From positions 3,616,501-3,680,500 of the forward strand of contig NZ_CP027806.1 in the NCBI RefSeq assembly GCF_003353065.1: a DNA stretch of 64,000 nucleotides, in the 5' to 3' direction. The notes under the pieces are model-generated. The model did not search any database and had not been told where the DNA came from. It worked only from the letters and a program-made list of their open reading frames with translations. Position numbers and translations under genes: made by a program. Every line of letters starts with the position of its first letter. Within the stretch, counting starts at the first letter, position 1. Positions 1 to 8,982 of the stretch are shown here, piece by piece. Source of the DNA: Cyclonatronum proteinivorum. GTDB taxonomy: Bacteria; Bacteroidota; Rhodothermia; Balneolales; Cyclonatronaceae.

Positions 1-2
1 AG

Positions 3-1040
3 GTTTCCTTTACGGTTGCCCCGGAGGAAATTTTCGCCATTCTCGGCCCCAGCGGCTGCGGGAAAACGACTACGCTGCGCATGATTGCCGGTTTTGAGCG
101 TACCGATGAGGGTTCCATTCAGCTGAACGGCAAAACCCTGGAATGTCCCTACACACACGTGCCGCCGGAGAAACGCGGCGTGGGCTTTGTTTTTCAGGAT
201 TACGCCCTGTTTCCGCACCTGAATGTGCTGGAAAACGTCAAGTTTGGCCTAACCCGCCTTTCCGGGAGTGAACGGTCCTACCGCGCCCTTGAAATGCTGG
301 ACCTTATCGGGATGAAGGCCTTCCACAAGCGTATGCCGCATGAGCTTTCAGGCGGACAGCAGCAGCGCGTTGCCCTTGCCCGGGCTCTTGCGCCGCGACC
401 TGCCATGCTGCTGATGGATGAGCCCTTTTCCAACCTCGATGCCGTGCTTCGGCAGTCAACGCGGAATGAGGTCCGCCGTATCCTGAAAGAAGCCCGCATG
501 AGCGCGGTACTCGTAACGCACGATCAGGAGGAAGCCCTCTCGGTTGCCGACCGCATCGGGGTGATGAACAAGGGAAAGCTCGTACAGATCGGGCGCCCCG
601 AAGATGTGTATTACCGTCCGCGGACTTCATTTGTGGCCACTTTCCTGGGACGTACCAACCTGTTTCCGGCACAGGCCTCCGGGCTCGAAGCCAGTTCCGA
701 AATCGGCACGCTCATGCTCGACAAGCCCGCCCGGGGCGACGTCATGCTGTCCCTGCGGCCTGAGCACCTCACCATAGAGCGCGCTACCCCGGCCAACAGC
801 AGCAATTGCTGCGGCCATATCAGCAGCCGTGAGTTCAAGGGGCATGATATCACCTACCATGTGAGCATGCGACAGGGCAACTGCATTGTGCACACCGATA
901 ACCGCATGCCGTTTGACATCGGCGACAATGTCGTGGTTCGGCCGCTTGAGCCCGCAGTCGTTCTCGAATATGAAGACGGCCGCGCCAGCCTGACCCCGAG
1001 CTTCATGCAGGACACCGACAATCCTGAGCGTCCGCTGTAG
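3..1040 (+). CDS. ABC transporter ATP-binding protein (PotA/CysA/FbpC type), 5' end outside window
   Basis: ATPase subunit of an importer, probably for an anion, polyamine or ferric iron; it would couple ATP hydrolysis on the cytoplasmic face to transport. The reading frame is open from the left edge, so the true start is missing. The Walker A motif GPSGCGKTT is read from nt 45. Also visible are the Q-loop (FQDYALFPH), the ABC signature LSGGQQQR, Walker B LLMDEP and the H-loop VTHDQEEAL. After the nucleotide-binding domain there is a C-terminal TOBE-like region with SLRPEHL, typical of the CysA/PotA/FbpC group. The substrate cannot be decided because permease and binding-protein genes would lie upstream, outside the window. 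The ATPase identity is firm; the substrate is open. Confidence 0.9.
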   Translation, partial: VSFTVAPEEIFAILGPSGCGKTTTLRMIAGFERTDEGSIQLNGKTLECPYTHVPPEKRGVGFVFQDYALFPHLNVLENVKFGLTRLSGSERSYRALEMLDLIGMKAFHKRMPHELSGGQQQRVALARALAPRPAMLLMDEPFSNLDAVLRQSTRNEVRRILKEARMSAVLVTHDQEEALSVADRIGVMNKGKLVQIGRPEDVYYRPRTSFVATFLGRTNLFPAQASGLEASSEIGTLMLDKPARGDVMLSLRPEHLTIERATPANSSNCCGHISSREFKGHDITYHVSMRQGNCIVHTDNRMPFDIGDNVVVRPLEPAVVLEYEDGRASLTPSFMQDTDNPERPL

Positions 1041-1124
1041 CCTGACGGTAAAGCGGAGGCATACCGCTGCCTCTGTCCCTCTCCGCTGCCTTCGTTAATC
1101 CCTGCAATTCATTATCTCTGTCCG

Positions 1125-2072
1125 ATGGTTCCGTCACCTGACGCTTCTTCCGCCCACAGCAGCGGACCGCCACGCTGCCCCCTAACAGGTTCGTATGAGG
1201 TGAAGCTGCGGTACCATACCCGCGATTACGGCTGTACGGGGGAAGCCTTCGGCGTATGGGAGTCAGAAATAAACGGGCTTTGCTTTACCTGGCCCGTCCC
1301 CGAAGCCGACGAGATGGCGCGGTATTACAACATGCCTGCCTACCTTTCCCACAATAGCGAACAGCGGGGATTATTCGCGGCCCTGTATCGCCGCGTACGC
1401 ACGCACATGCACGGCCGCAAGCTGAAGCTCATTCGGGCCTATGTAAAGCTGCGCAGCGCGAAGGTGCTGGATTTTGGATGTGGTTCCGGGCATTTCGCAG
1501 CTTATTTGCAGGCTTCCCGGCCCGGGTGGCAGGTGGCGGGCGTAGAGCCTCACGCAGCGGCTGCAGCCCATGCCCGTGAAGCCCATCAGCTAAGCGTATA
1601 TCCGGCACTCAGCGAATTGCCAGACGGCGAACACGAACGCCTAAGCCTGATAACCGCCTGGCACGCCCTCGAGCACGTGCACGATCCCCGGGAAACCCTG
1701 CTGCAAATGAACCAGCGGCTGGTACATCACGGCAAGCTCATCCTCGCCCTGCCCAACTATCTGAGCTACGACGCACAGGTTTACGGGCAGCACTGGGCCG
1801 GTTTGGATACCCCGCGCCATCTATTTCATTTTAGTCCGGCAGGCATCACCAAACTCGCAGCGGCCTGTGGCTTCAGCCTGGAGGAGAAACAGGGGATGCC
1901 GTTCGACGCCTTTTATGTAAGTCTGCTGAGTGAAAAATATGCCGGACATGGATTCACGGGTCCGTTGCGCGCCGGTATCACCGCACTGCTGTCCAATATA
2001 TACGCGGTGTCGAATGTTAACCGCAGCAGTTCTGTTATGTACGTGTTTACAAAAACAAGTGCGCTTTCATAA
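1125..2072 (+). CDS. class I SAM-dependent methyltransferase
   Basis: Predicted methyltransferase of 315 residues. The SAM-binding motif I, VLDFGCGSGHFA, sits near residues 112-123 and is followed by an acidic loop (VAGVEPH). The sequence AWHALEHVHDP near residue 175 matches the motif IV region of Methyltransf_11/23 proteins. The N-terminal 90 residues (GCTGEAFGVWE and on) look like the leader domain seen in Bacteroidota methyltransferases that act on polysaccharide or small-molecule substrates, but no complete zinc-finger cysteine set is visible. It lies 84 bp after the ABC ATPase gene and 69 bp before apaG, all on the plus strand. The substrate is unknown. Confidence 0.8.
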   Translation: MVPSPDASSAHSSGPPRCPLTGSYEVKLRYHTRDYGCTGEAFGVWESEINGLCFTWPVPEADEMARYYNMPAYLSHNSEQRGLFAALYRRVRTHMHGRKLKLIRAYVKLRSAKVLDFGCGSGHFAAYLQASRPGWQVAGVEPHAAAAAHAREAHQLSVYPALSELPDGEHERLSLITAWHALEHVHDPRETLLQMNQRLVHHGKLILALPNYLSYDAQVYGQHWAGLDTPRHLFHFSPAGITKLAAACGFSLEEKQGMPFDAFYVSLLSEKYAGHGFTGPLRAGITALLSNIYAVSNVNRSSSVMYVFTKTSALS

Positions 2073-2141
2073 GAAGCCTTCCCGCGGTATTTTAATTAAT
2101 CGGATTGTTCAACAGCCGTCAAAAATTACTCCCTCTTTGCC

Positions 2142-2525
2142 ATGACATATACTGAGATTTCCAACGATGTAAAGGTGAGCGTTAAGCCTGTTTTTATTGA
2201 AAATGAATCAGACATCATTTCAGGCAAGTACGTGTACGCCTATTTCATTACCATTGAAAACATAGGACCTGACCCCATTAAGCTGCTTACCCGGTACTGG
2301 CACATCTCAGATTCAACGGGTGATGTGTATGAGATTGAAGGGGAAGGTGTAATCGGCAGACAGCCCGTCATACAGCCGGGCAAGTCACACAGCTACAACA
2401 GCTACTGTGTACTCAAGTCGATGTCCGGCAGCATGAAAGGTTACTACCTCATGCAGCGCGACTCCGGCGAACGCGTAAAAGTAACCATCCCCGTCTTCCA
2501 GCTCCGGTCGCACTTGCTGAACTGA
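2142..2525 (+). CDS. apaG: ApaG family protein
   Basis: ApaG/DUF525 protein of 127 residues, the usual length for the family. It shows the conserved fibronectin-III-like core: YFITIENIGPDPIKLLTRYW, the central GEGVIGRQPVIQPG stretch and a C-terminal GYY segment. E. coli ApaG is linked to cobalt/magnesium resistance and diadenosine tetraphosphate metabolism, but its biochemical role is not settled. The ATG start agrees with the start of the family alignment. It is the last gene before a 1.9-kb non-coding repeat block. Confidence 0.92.
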   Translation: MTYTEISNDVKVSVKPVFIENESDIISGKYVYAYFITIENIGPDPIKLLTRYWHISDSTGDVYEIEGEGVIGRQPVIQPGKSHSYNSYCVLKSMSGSMKGYYLMQRDSGERVKVTIPVFQLRSHLLN

Positions 2526-2660
2526 AGGGAGATTGAAGGTTGAGGTGTTTCAAATTGTGATGGGATAAATTAATGCTATTCCACAGGTTCTTCGGATTTG
2601 CGGGAACCAAACAACTAGCAAAATTAATAGCTGACTACCCAAAACCCGAACTACACCCGA

Positions 2661-2772
2661 GCTACCCAATTCCCCTCTCGAGAGGGGTGGCCCCGGGACT
2701 AAATCATTCAAAGGCAACGGGTTAAAACAGCAATAAAATAAAAAAAGCCCCAGTGCTGGCGGGATGGGGTGT
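2661..2772. repeat. CTCGAG palindrome element, copy 1
   Basis: An approximately 112-bp element opens with the perfect 16-bp palindrome CCCCTCTCGAGAGGGG (2672-2687), continues through a conserved middle (aaatcattcaaaggcaacgg) and ends in ggcggga-ggggtgtg. Compared with copies 2 and 3 it carries several substitutions and is the most diverged copy. Confidence 0.8.
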
Positions 2773-3130
2773 GACGCAGATGTTTGATACATAACCAAAA
2801 TCAGATTTGGTCCGGGGCCAGGTTAAACCCATGCGTCAACAGACTACGGTATTGGAGTCAACATCGCCGATGTACGCACGCAGTGCGCACCCACGCACCG
2901 GTAGAAATGTTTTTTGAGTTGAATGATGAGGATGTGATTTTGAAAAACAGCGGCATGGGTATCGGGGTGGCTGACGCGTTTGGGGCGGGCACGTAGACGC
3001 CGCCCCTACGGGTGGGTTCGACGATATATCGCGGCGCGCTGGTGCGCGCGGCGTATTGATCGCCGGTTTATGGTGCCGAAAATGAACACCAAATTCATTG
3101 GCCGACCACCAAATTTCATACCACCTCCGG

Positions 3131-3243
3131 GCTACCTAATTCCCCTCTCGAGAGGGGTGGACCCGGGACTAAATCATTCAAAGGCAACGGGTTAGAACAG
3201 CAACAAAATGAAAAAAGGCCACGATGGTGGCGGGACGGGGTGT
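3131..3243. repeat. CTCGAG palindrome element, copy 2
   Basis: Same element as at 2661, with the palindrome at 3142-3157. It lies inside the 505-bp duplicated block (copy A). Confidence 0.8.
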
Positions 3244-3515
3244 GGAGATGTTATTAATGGCCACGAAATCCTGATGATGGTAGGGAGGCCTGCAGCTGGT
3301 TTCGGATTTATTCCGATGGCGGGATTGAGACGCCGAAATCGGGGTGCGTTCGCGGTTTTATCGCGGTGCGTTGGTGTGCGCCGAGTGGGGTTCGTGACGT
3401 AATTCTGGGGTGGCTGACGCGTTTGGGGCGAGCACAAGGCGTCGCCCCTACATTGCGGGTTCTACGTTATATCGCGGCGCGTTGGCACGCGCCGGCTGGG
3501 GTTCGTGTCGTGATT

Positions 3516-4020
3516 TCGGGGTGGCTGACGCGTTTGGGGCGGGCACGTAGACGCCGCCCCTACGGGTGGGTTCGACGATATATCGCGGCGCGCTTGTGCG
3601 CGCGGCGTATTGATCGCCGGTTTATGGTGCCGAAAATGAACACCAAATTCATTGGCCGACCACCAAATTTCATACCACCTCCGGGCTACCTAATTCCCCT
3701 CTCGAGAGGGGTGGACCCGGGACTAAATCATTCAAAGGCAACGGGTTAGAACAGCAACAAAATGAAAAAAGGCCACGATGGTGGCGGGACGGGGTGTGGA
3801 GATGTTATTAATGGCCACGAAATCCTGATGATGGTAGGGAGGCCTGCAGCTGGTTTCGGATTTATTCCGATGGCGGGATTGAGACGCCGAAATCGGGGTG
3901 CGTTCGCGGTTTTATCGCGGTGCGTTGGTGTGCGCCGAGTGGGGTTCGTGACGTAATTCTGGGGTGGCTGACGCGTTTGGGGCGAGCACAAGGCGTCGCC
4001 CCTACATTGCGGGTTCTACG
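3516..4020. repeat. 505-bp direct duplication (copy B; copy A at 2962-3466)
   Basis: Positions 2962-3466 and 3516-4020 match at a constant offset of 554 bp with essentially one visible difference (gctggtgcg versus gcttgtgcg near 3039/3593). The copies start and end inside the 111-bp unit, as expected from unequal recombination between units. The near-identity implies a recent duplication compared with the more diverged 111-bp units. Confidence 0.85.
3685..3797. repeat. CTCGAG palindrome element, copy 3
   Basis: Same element, with the palindrome at 3696-3711. It is identical by eye to copy 2 and exactly 554 bp downstream of it, so it arose with the 505-bp duplication and not by a separate insertion. 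Confidence 0.8.
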
Positions 4021-4429
4021 ATATATCACGGCGCAGTGGTGCGCGCCGGGTGGGGTTCGTGACGTGATTCCGGGGTGGCTGACGCGTTTGGGGCGAGCAC
4101 AAGGCGTCGCCCCTACATTGCGGGTTCTACGTTATATCGCGGCGCGTTGGTGCGCGCCGGGTTGGGTTTGTGACGTGATTTCGGGATGGCTGACGCGTTT
4201 GGGGCGGGCACGTAGGCGCCGTCCCTACGGCGGGTTCGACGATATATCGCGGTGCGTTGGTGCGCACCGGTTGGGGTGGTCGTGACGTGATTCCGGGGTG
4301 GCTGACGCGTTTGGGGCGGGCACGTAGGCGCCGCCCCTACGGCGGGTTCGACGATATATCGCGGCGCGTTGGCACGGGCCGGCCCTGCATGCGGGTTCCC
4401 GGATGTTGTGTTGCTGACGCCCTGTTTTG

Positions 4430-5320
4430 TCAGGGATGTTGGTTTTGTACGAGTTTGGCGGCGGGGTAGGCGATGATGAGGCGGGATTGGGCTACGGTTG
4501 CTGCTTCGGCGCTTTCGTAGGGGCCGAAGAAGACGGAGAGGGCGTTGTTGTAGCGCATGATGCTGTGCCCCGGAAAGCCTTCGCGGAAGGCGAGGTAGTA
4601 GTAGTTGAAGATGTCGGTAAAGGTCTGCTGTGCGCGGGATTCCGAAACAAAGCTGCCGACCGCTACGAAGTAGCCCGGCTCCAGCTCGGGGAAGCCGACC
4701 GTGTCGCTTATCTCTGAAACGTAGGGCGGGATGACCCGATCCATTACTTCGGGCTGTGTCTCCATGACGCGCAATTCCATCATGAAGCCGACTTCATCAT
4801 ACAAATCCCGCATTTCTTCGCTGAACTGCCGCGCATTCCAGAGGGCCTGCACAGCGGAGGGCGTGTCTCCGGCAAAGGTGTGGAGGTAGGCTTTCAGAAG
4901 GAAGATTTCCTCGGTGGGCTCAAGCTCGGCGGAGCGCTCCGCGAGGTGCAGGGCGAGCGGAAGTTTGTTGTCGGCAAACGCACGCTGCGCCATCACGTAG
5001 TAGCCCATCATGTAGTTTGATACGGTGCGGTAGAAGCCCTCGAAGGTTTCTTCGAGCGTGGCATCGCTGAACAGCTGATTCAGCTCCGCCTCAATCAGGG
5101 CTGATTCACTGCTGCCGTTTGGGTCTGCCTCGTCCTGCTGCGCTGCTTCTGCCGCCGCCGGATCAGCTTCATCTTCCGCGGCCCCGTTTGCGCCGCCAAG
5201 AGCCGCACAGCCGCCCTGCAGCAGTCCGAATGCGAGCAGGGTGAGCAGAAGTACAGATGTGTACATGCGCCTGCGCAGGGATGTTGGGATTACTTCAGTA
5301 AAATAATTGATGCCCGTCAT
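4430..5320 (-). CDS. SPOR domain protein with TPR-like middle, exported
   Basis: Protein of 296 residues with an N-terminal export signal: SLRRR at residues 14-18, then a hydrophobic stretch ending LLQGGC at Cys38. The box is not a perfect lipobox, so a lipoprotein anchor is possible but unproven. An acidic, low-complexity linker follows. The middle (ALHLAERSAELEPTEEIFLLKAYL) resembles tetratricopeptide helices. The last 80 residues, from GYFVAVGSFVSESRAQQTF to the end, fit a SPOR fold, which in other proteins binds denuded peptidoglycan glycans. The upstream ATG was preferred to the one at residue 19 because it keeps the basic n-region. It is the last gene of the minus-strand usher cluster, 35 bp after its neighbour. 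A role in anchoring the surface system to the wall is inference. Confidence 0.72.
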   Translation of the reverse strand: MTGINYFTEVIPTSLRRRMYTSVLLLTLLAFGLLQGGCAALGGANGAAEDEADPAAAEAAQQDEADPNGSSESALIEAELNQLFSDATLEETFEGFYRTVSNYMMGYYVMAQRAFADNKLPLALHLAERSAELEPTEEIFLLKAYLHTFAGDTPSAVQALWNARQFSEEMRDLYDEVGFMMELRVMETQPEVMDRVIPPYVSEISDTVGFPELEPGYFVAVGSFVSESRAQQTFTDIFNYYYLAFREGFPGHSIMRYNNALSVFFGPYESAEAATVAQSRLIIAYPAAKLVQNQHP

Positions 5321-5355
5321 GATTCCGCTGTTTTTTTAAAAATGAGGTGTAAACA

Positions 5356-6387
5356 TCAGGCCTTTTTTCTTTTTCCGGATGGCGCAGCTGAATCCGTGTT
5401 GCCGGCACTGCCGTTTTCGTCAGCTCCGGCTGCCGCCATTTGCGGCTGCATGCCTGTACGGTTACGGTTCAGGATCCAGGTGATCAGTACAACGGCTGCA
5501 ACAAGGACGCCGAAAATGAGCAGCAGCAAAATCTCCTGAAAGCTGAGCTGCTGAAAGAATCCGGCCTTTTGGGGATCATCGGTGGTGTCGGCAACGGCTG
5601 CGGTCAGGCCTAAGTCATCTTCCATTTCGTCGAGCCAGGCATCGATTTCATCCGAACTGCTGATCAGATCATCGCTCAGGGTATCGGCCCTGACTGCGCC
5701 GGAACGGCTGAGTACACTTTGCGGGAATCGGTGATGAATTACTTCCAGCTTATCCCCCCGGTCGGCCTGCAGTTTGGCTGTTGTGGTGATGATGAGGTTC
5801 ATGAAATCCAGCTCCTCATCGCCGAAGGCCTCATCAACAATCAGACGGATGGTGATGTTTTCGATTTCGATACGGGTGTATTCCGGGGTGCGGTTGTCTT
5901 CCATATCGGGGATGGCTTCCTGCAGCTGCCGGAAAATAAAGCCGGGCACGCGGGGAACACCCGGTACATCAAAGCGGGGGACGTCCTCTTCCTGCTGTGC
6001 CTCTTCCCGGGCCCGCTCCTGCTGCCGCAGTACGACAAGATAGCCCTCAATAAAGGTATCAACGACAAAACTTGAGGTGTTAAAGTAGCGCTCAAGTGCG
6101 CGGGAGATCAGCAGGTCATACTGCTGCTCGAGCATGGCAATTTCGAGCGGGCTGTCGACTTCAGCGAGGCGGAAGCCGTAGCTGAGTTCGGGGGTAAGCT
6201 GCGGCGCCTGCGGACGGACTTCCTGATCCTGACTGCGCACAACCTCAATTTGCCCCTGCTGCGCCTGCAGCGGGAGGGGTGTACCGAATAAAAGTAGGAC
6301 TACAAACAGCAGTCCTGCCAAGCTTACAAAACGGGTTTTCAATTTAAACCGCAGGGCTTGCCCTCCGGCACGGGATAAAGTATTCAT
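5356..6387 (-). CDS. hypothetical exported single-pass membrane protein
   Basis: Family not recognised. The 343-residue product has an N-terminal signal (residues about 20-42, ending LPLQAQ) and a C-terminal membrane helix (ILLLLIFGVLVAAVVLITWI, about residues 285-306) followed by a short basic tail GKRKKA. The region in between would lie outside the cytoplasm and contains a Glu/Gln-rich segment and a predicted alpha/beta stretch (IEIENITIRLIVDEAF). It lies between the usher fragment (91 bp, with a hairpin) and the SPOR gene (35 bp), all on the minus strand, so it is probably part of the same transcription unit. The topology suggests a periplasmic linker held by the inner membrane; that function is inferred from position only. 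Confidence 0.65.
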   Translation of the reverse strand: MNTLSRAGGQALRFKLKTRFVSLAGLLFVVLLLFGTPLPLQAQQGQIEVVRSQDQEVRPQAPQLTPELSYGFRLAEVDSPLEIAMLEQQYDLLISRALERYFNTSSFVVDTFIEGYLVVLRQQERAREEAQQEEDVPRFDVPGVPRVPGFIFRQLQEAIPDMEDNRTPEYTRIEIENITIRLIVDEAFGDEELDFMNLIITTTAKLQADRGDKLEVIHHRFPQSVLSRSGAVRADTLSDDLISSSDEIDAWLDEMEDDLGLTAAVADTTDDPQKAGFFQQLSFQEILLLLIFGVLVAAVVLITWILNRNRTGMQPQMAAAGADENGSAGNTDSAAPSGKRKKA

Positions 6388-6452
6388 CGCACAAGGTGGT
6401 TTTTCGGATTGGAGGATTTTTCAAAAAAAGCAGCGCAAAAGCCCCGCCCCTT

Positions 6453-6475
6453 GCCCGCCTGACAAGTAGGCAGGC
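6453..6475 (-). terminator. hairpin between usher and downstream gene
   Basis: An 8-bp stem (GCCTGCCT/AGGCGGGC on the minus strand, one mismatch) with a 7-nt loop lies directly after the usher stop codon. The U-rich run on the minus strand comes only about 25 nt later, so it may be an attenuator or an RNA-stabilising hairpin and not a full terminator. Confidence 0.4.
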
Positions 6476-6478
6476 GTG

Positions 6479-8956
6479 CTAACGGTTCAGCTCTTCGAGA
6501 ATGGCTTCCACATCGGGGATTTCGATATTGGGGTTGAGCCTGCGGGCACGCTGCCAGTACTGCATGGCCTGCTCCTGATCGCCGGTTTCAGACCGTTCGA
6601 GGGATTCGGTAACGACGCGCAGGGCCTGATCAAAATCGCCGCTGGTAAAGTGCTGCTGCGCAAAGGTAAACAGGCGCAGGGCTTCGCGGGCATCGCTGCG
6701 CAGCTGTCGCTCAAGCCGCGGCTGTTCGCCCAGCAGGGTCCGCACGGCTTCTATACGGGTACGGGCGTTTACCACAACTTCCTCGGCAAGCAGGCTTGGG
6801 ATCACTTCTTCGGTTTCTACCGGGAATAATTCTATATTTAAGCCGTCAACGTAGTCGCCAAAAGTAGTGGGTTTGATTTCGAAGGAATAAACATCCCCGG
6901 GCGCCAGACCTAATAAATCCAGCTGCGCTGAACTCACCTCCAGAAGGTAGCGCCCGGGGGGTATATTCATCAGGAAGAAATCTCCTGAGTTAAAGGTGCG
7001 AATGGTTTCGCGGAAACTGTTGTCCTGCCCTATCACTTCTAAACGCACTCCGCCTACACCGCGAGAGCCTTCAGGCCGTACGAGGGAAACCATGCCCTCA
7101 ATCGTACCGCTTTGGTAGAAGGGAATTTCAATACGCTTGTACTGATTGGGGTCGGCAATAAAGGAAAACTTATCCTGCGCAGGCACAAGGGTTGCGTTGG
7201 GAATCATGCGCTCGATAATTTCGAGGTTGTAGCGGGCGTAGCTTTGGAGCTGCGTGAGGCGCACGATCCCATCCCGGCCTACATCTCCCCGACCGCTGCC
7301 GCTCAGGCGAATGGCGTTATACGGCAGTATTTCATCACCTTCATCAAAAGTGCCGGAATTGTTTTTATCGATAAAAAGAATTACGCTTGCCGCGGCACGG
7401 CCGACCTGATTGCGGAAGGTAGGCTGTATGACGCCTGAACGCGAATCCAAGCCTAAGGAGCCGCGCACCGAATTTCGCATGCTGTAGCGCTCACGCTGAT
7501 ACGAATGCGAAGTAGTAACGGCAACTTTGTTGTCTAAACGGAAATTCAGGCTGAAGCGAAACACGGTGCGGCTACTGGCAAAAGCGTGCCCCATGGAAAG
7601 CTGCAGATTACCCTCGCCGAATATACGACGGCTGATTTGCACATCCATATCCCTGAATTCGCCTAAATCTATATCGTAGGTGCTGCTGATTCGGGCCGTA
7701 GTACCCGTCAGAATATCCATAAACTCAGGTAAACCCAGCCCGCGACGCACGCCATAACTCAGGCTTGTACGCAGGGTCTGATTGGTAAACTCAACGCCCT
7801 CATCCCCCCGGTCAAAAATGCGGGTACGATACTGTAGCTGGAAATTACTTGCAAACAGCCGGTAATTGGTATCCGCACCAAAATCATATTCCGAAAGCCC
7901 GTCGTTATAGGTAAGCGAACGAATCTGCAGACGAAGCGGCAGGGGCCGAACCGGCAGCCCGAGGCTCAGGCTGGATTCACTGCTTAGGTCACGGGTATTA
8001 AACACAGAAGCCCCGTCGTAGTACCGGTGCCGCGCATTCAGGCTAACATTATTGGGGTACACAACCGCAACGCTTCCCTCATAATACGCATCGGGTGCAA
8101 AATCGGCGTTGAGGAGATACTGAGAAAGTACGCGGGCTGAAAAGCCGCCATACACAAAAGGATCCGCATCTTCTACATAGTCAGTGCCGATGCGGGTTGT
8201 CAGCCATTTGGTGACCCCATAGGACAGGCGTCCCGAGCCCACAAAAAGACGATCCCGCCCGAGTAGTTCGGCACCCTGAATCTGATAGCCGCCATCTACG
8301 TGATAGGTCAGAACGCCCTGCGGCTGGAAACTGAACGGGGTCTGAATGCGAAGGGAACGACGCTCAATACGCCCGTCCGTAAAATAAAATACTTTTTCGA
8401 GCCGGGTCTGCCCGTAGTTGAGCGGGATGTCAAACTTATAGTAGCCCGTTGCATCAGCCGTTGTGAACTGTACGAGCTGATTGTTCATATAAAGTTCGAC
8501 CGTTGCGTCGGCTTCGGTTGTGCCGTCCTGACGGATGGTCCCAAAGAAGTAGCGCGCTTCGATCGGCTCGTTGGTAATGGCAGCCCCGCGGATATTACGG
8601 GCGCGCAGGCCGCCACTGCGGACTTCTCCGGCATCAATTCGGCTCAGCAAGCTTGATTCCGGTCGCGCGTATTCCCAGCGGATGTTTGAAAAGCCGGTAT
8701 TGATCTGCCCGTCACTTGAAAATCCATTGAGGCCTCCGCGAATGGCACCGCCAAGAAAAGCTGCACCGCCGTCAAAGTTGAAGTTTAAATTTTGTTGCTC
8801 AAAGTCTCCGGTTGAACTTATGGTATAATCTATGAATCCTACGTCAAAAAGCGGTCTGCGCTGCGGGTGTGTAAGGGGATAAAACTGACGCCCCTTCTGC
8901 ATTTCTTCGATTCTTGCACGCGCACGCAGCCGCTGTTCAAATTCTACAACAGGCAC
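6479..8956 (-). CDS. outer-membrane usher-like protein, main part (3' part of a frameshifted gene), with C-terminal TPR-like tail
   Basis: The 825-residue product resembles outer-membrane ushers (PapC/FimD-like): a long run of amphipathic beta strands for a barrel, and a plug-like domain (VELYMNNQLVQFTTADATG, then LNYGQTRLEKVFYF). After the barrel come two carboxypeptidase-regulatory-like beta sandwiches (about residues 520-690, including DKNNSGTFDEGDE and PPGRYLLEV). The last 100 residues are helical and TPR-like (ALRLFTFAQQHFTSGDFDQA), which is unusual for an usher. The listed GTG start is artificial: the frame is open upstream and encodes LTLSLETRLT, which continues the preceding reading frame. 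One missing base near 8980 separates the two parts. Either the gene is broken, the base is a sequencing error, or ribosomes shift frame. Confidence 0.72.
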   Translation of the reverse strand: MPVVEFEQRLRARARIEEMQKGRQFYPLTHPQRRPLFDVGFIDYTISSTGDFEQQNLNFNFDGGAAFLGGAIRGGLNGFSSDGQINTGFSNIRWEYARPESSLLSRIDAGEVRSGGLRARNIRGAAITNEPIEARYFFGTIRQDGTTEADATVELYMNNQLVQFTTADATGYYKFDIPLNYGQTRLEKVFYFTDGRIERRSLRIQTPFSFQPQGVLTYHVDGGYQIQGAELLGRDRLFVGSGRLSYGVTKWLTTRIGTDYVEDADPFVYGGFSARVLSQYLLNADFAPDAYYEGSVAVVYPNNVSLNARHRYYDGASVFNTRDLSSESSLSLGLPVRPLPLRLQIRSLTYNDGLSEYDFGADTNYRLFASNFQLQYRTRIFDRGDEGVEFTNQTLRTSLSYGVRRGLGLPEFMDILTGTTARISSTYDIDLGEFRDMDVQISRRIFGEGNLQLSMGHAFASSRTVFRFSLNFRLDNKVAVTTSHSYQRERYSMRNSVRGSLGLDSRSGVIQPTFRNQVGRAAASVILFIDKNNSGTFDEGDEILPYNAIRLSGSGRGDVGRDGIVRLTQLQSYARYNLEIIERMIPNATLVPAQDKFSFIADPNQYKRIEIPFYQSGTIEGMVSLVRPEGSRGVGGVRLEVIGQDNSFRETIRTFNSGDFFLMNIPPGRYLLEVSSAQLDLLGLAPGDVYSFEIKPTTFGDYVDGLNIELFPVETEEVIPSLLAEEVVVNARTRIEAVRTLLGEQPRLERQLRSDAREALRLFTFAQQHFTSGDFDQALRVVTESLERSETGDQEQAMQYWQRARRLNPNIEIPDVEAILEELNR

Positions 8957-8982
8957 CGTAAGCCGTGTTTCGAGGGATAGGG

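Larger units (their letters stand above)
2962..4375. repeat. GC-rich repeat with 111-bp period, seven copies
   Basis: The marker string ggctgacgcgtttggggcg begins at 2969, 3412, 3523, 3966, 4077, 4188 and 4300. Neighbouring copies are 111, 111, 111 and 112 bp apart; the two longer gaps are 443 bp, close to four units. Each unit contains at least two self-complementary pieces: a GGGGCG...CGCCCC stem and a GGCGCG...CGCGCC stem. An array of hairpins would form in single-stranded DNA or RNA. Copies differ by scattered substitutions, so this is not an assembly artefact of one exact unit. Confidence 0.85.
2526..4429. repeat. Non-coding block of nested repeats
   Basis: This 1.9-kb stretch between apaG and the SPOR-domain gene holds no convincing gene. 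It consists of three layers: a GC-rich 111-bp unit (2962-4375), three copies of a CTCGAG-palindrome element, and a 505-bp duplication that includes one palindrome element per copy. Open frames here persist only because 111 is a multiple of three, so the same peptide string recurs; none has a signal, known domain or consistent start. Confidence 0.85.

Noticed and set aside
3366-4285. Open frames encoding repeated WLTRLGRA-type peptides
   Set aside because: The 111-bp unit is a multiple of three, so any open frame repeats by itself. No ribosome site, signal or domain; frame content follows the DNA repeat.
2962-4375. Possible CRISPR array
   Set aside because: Repeats are about 111 bp in length with no short repeat/variable spacer alternation, and no cas genes are present.
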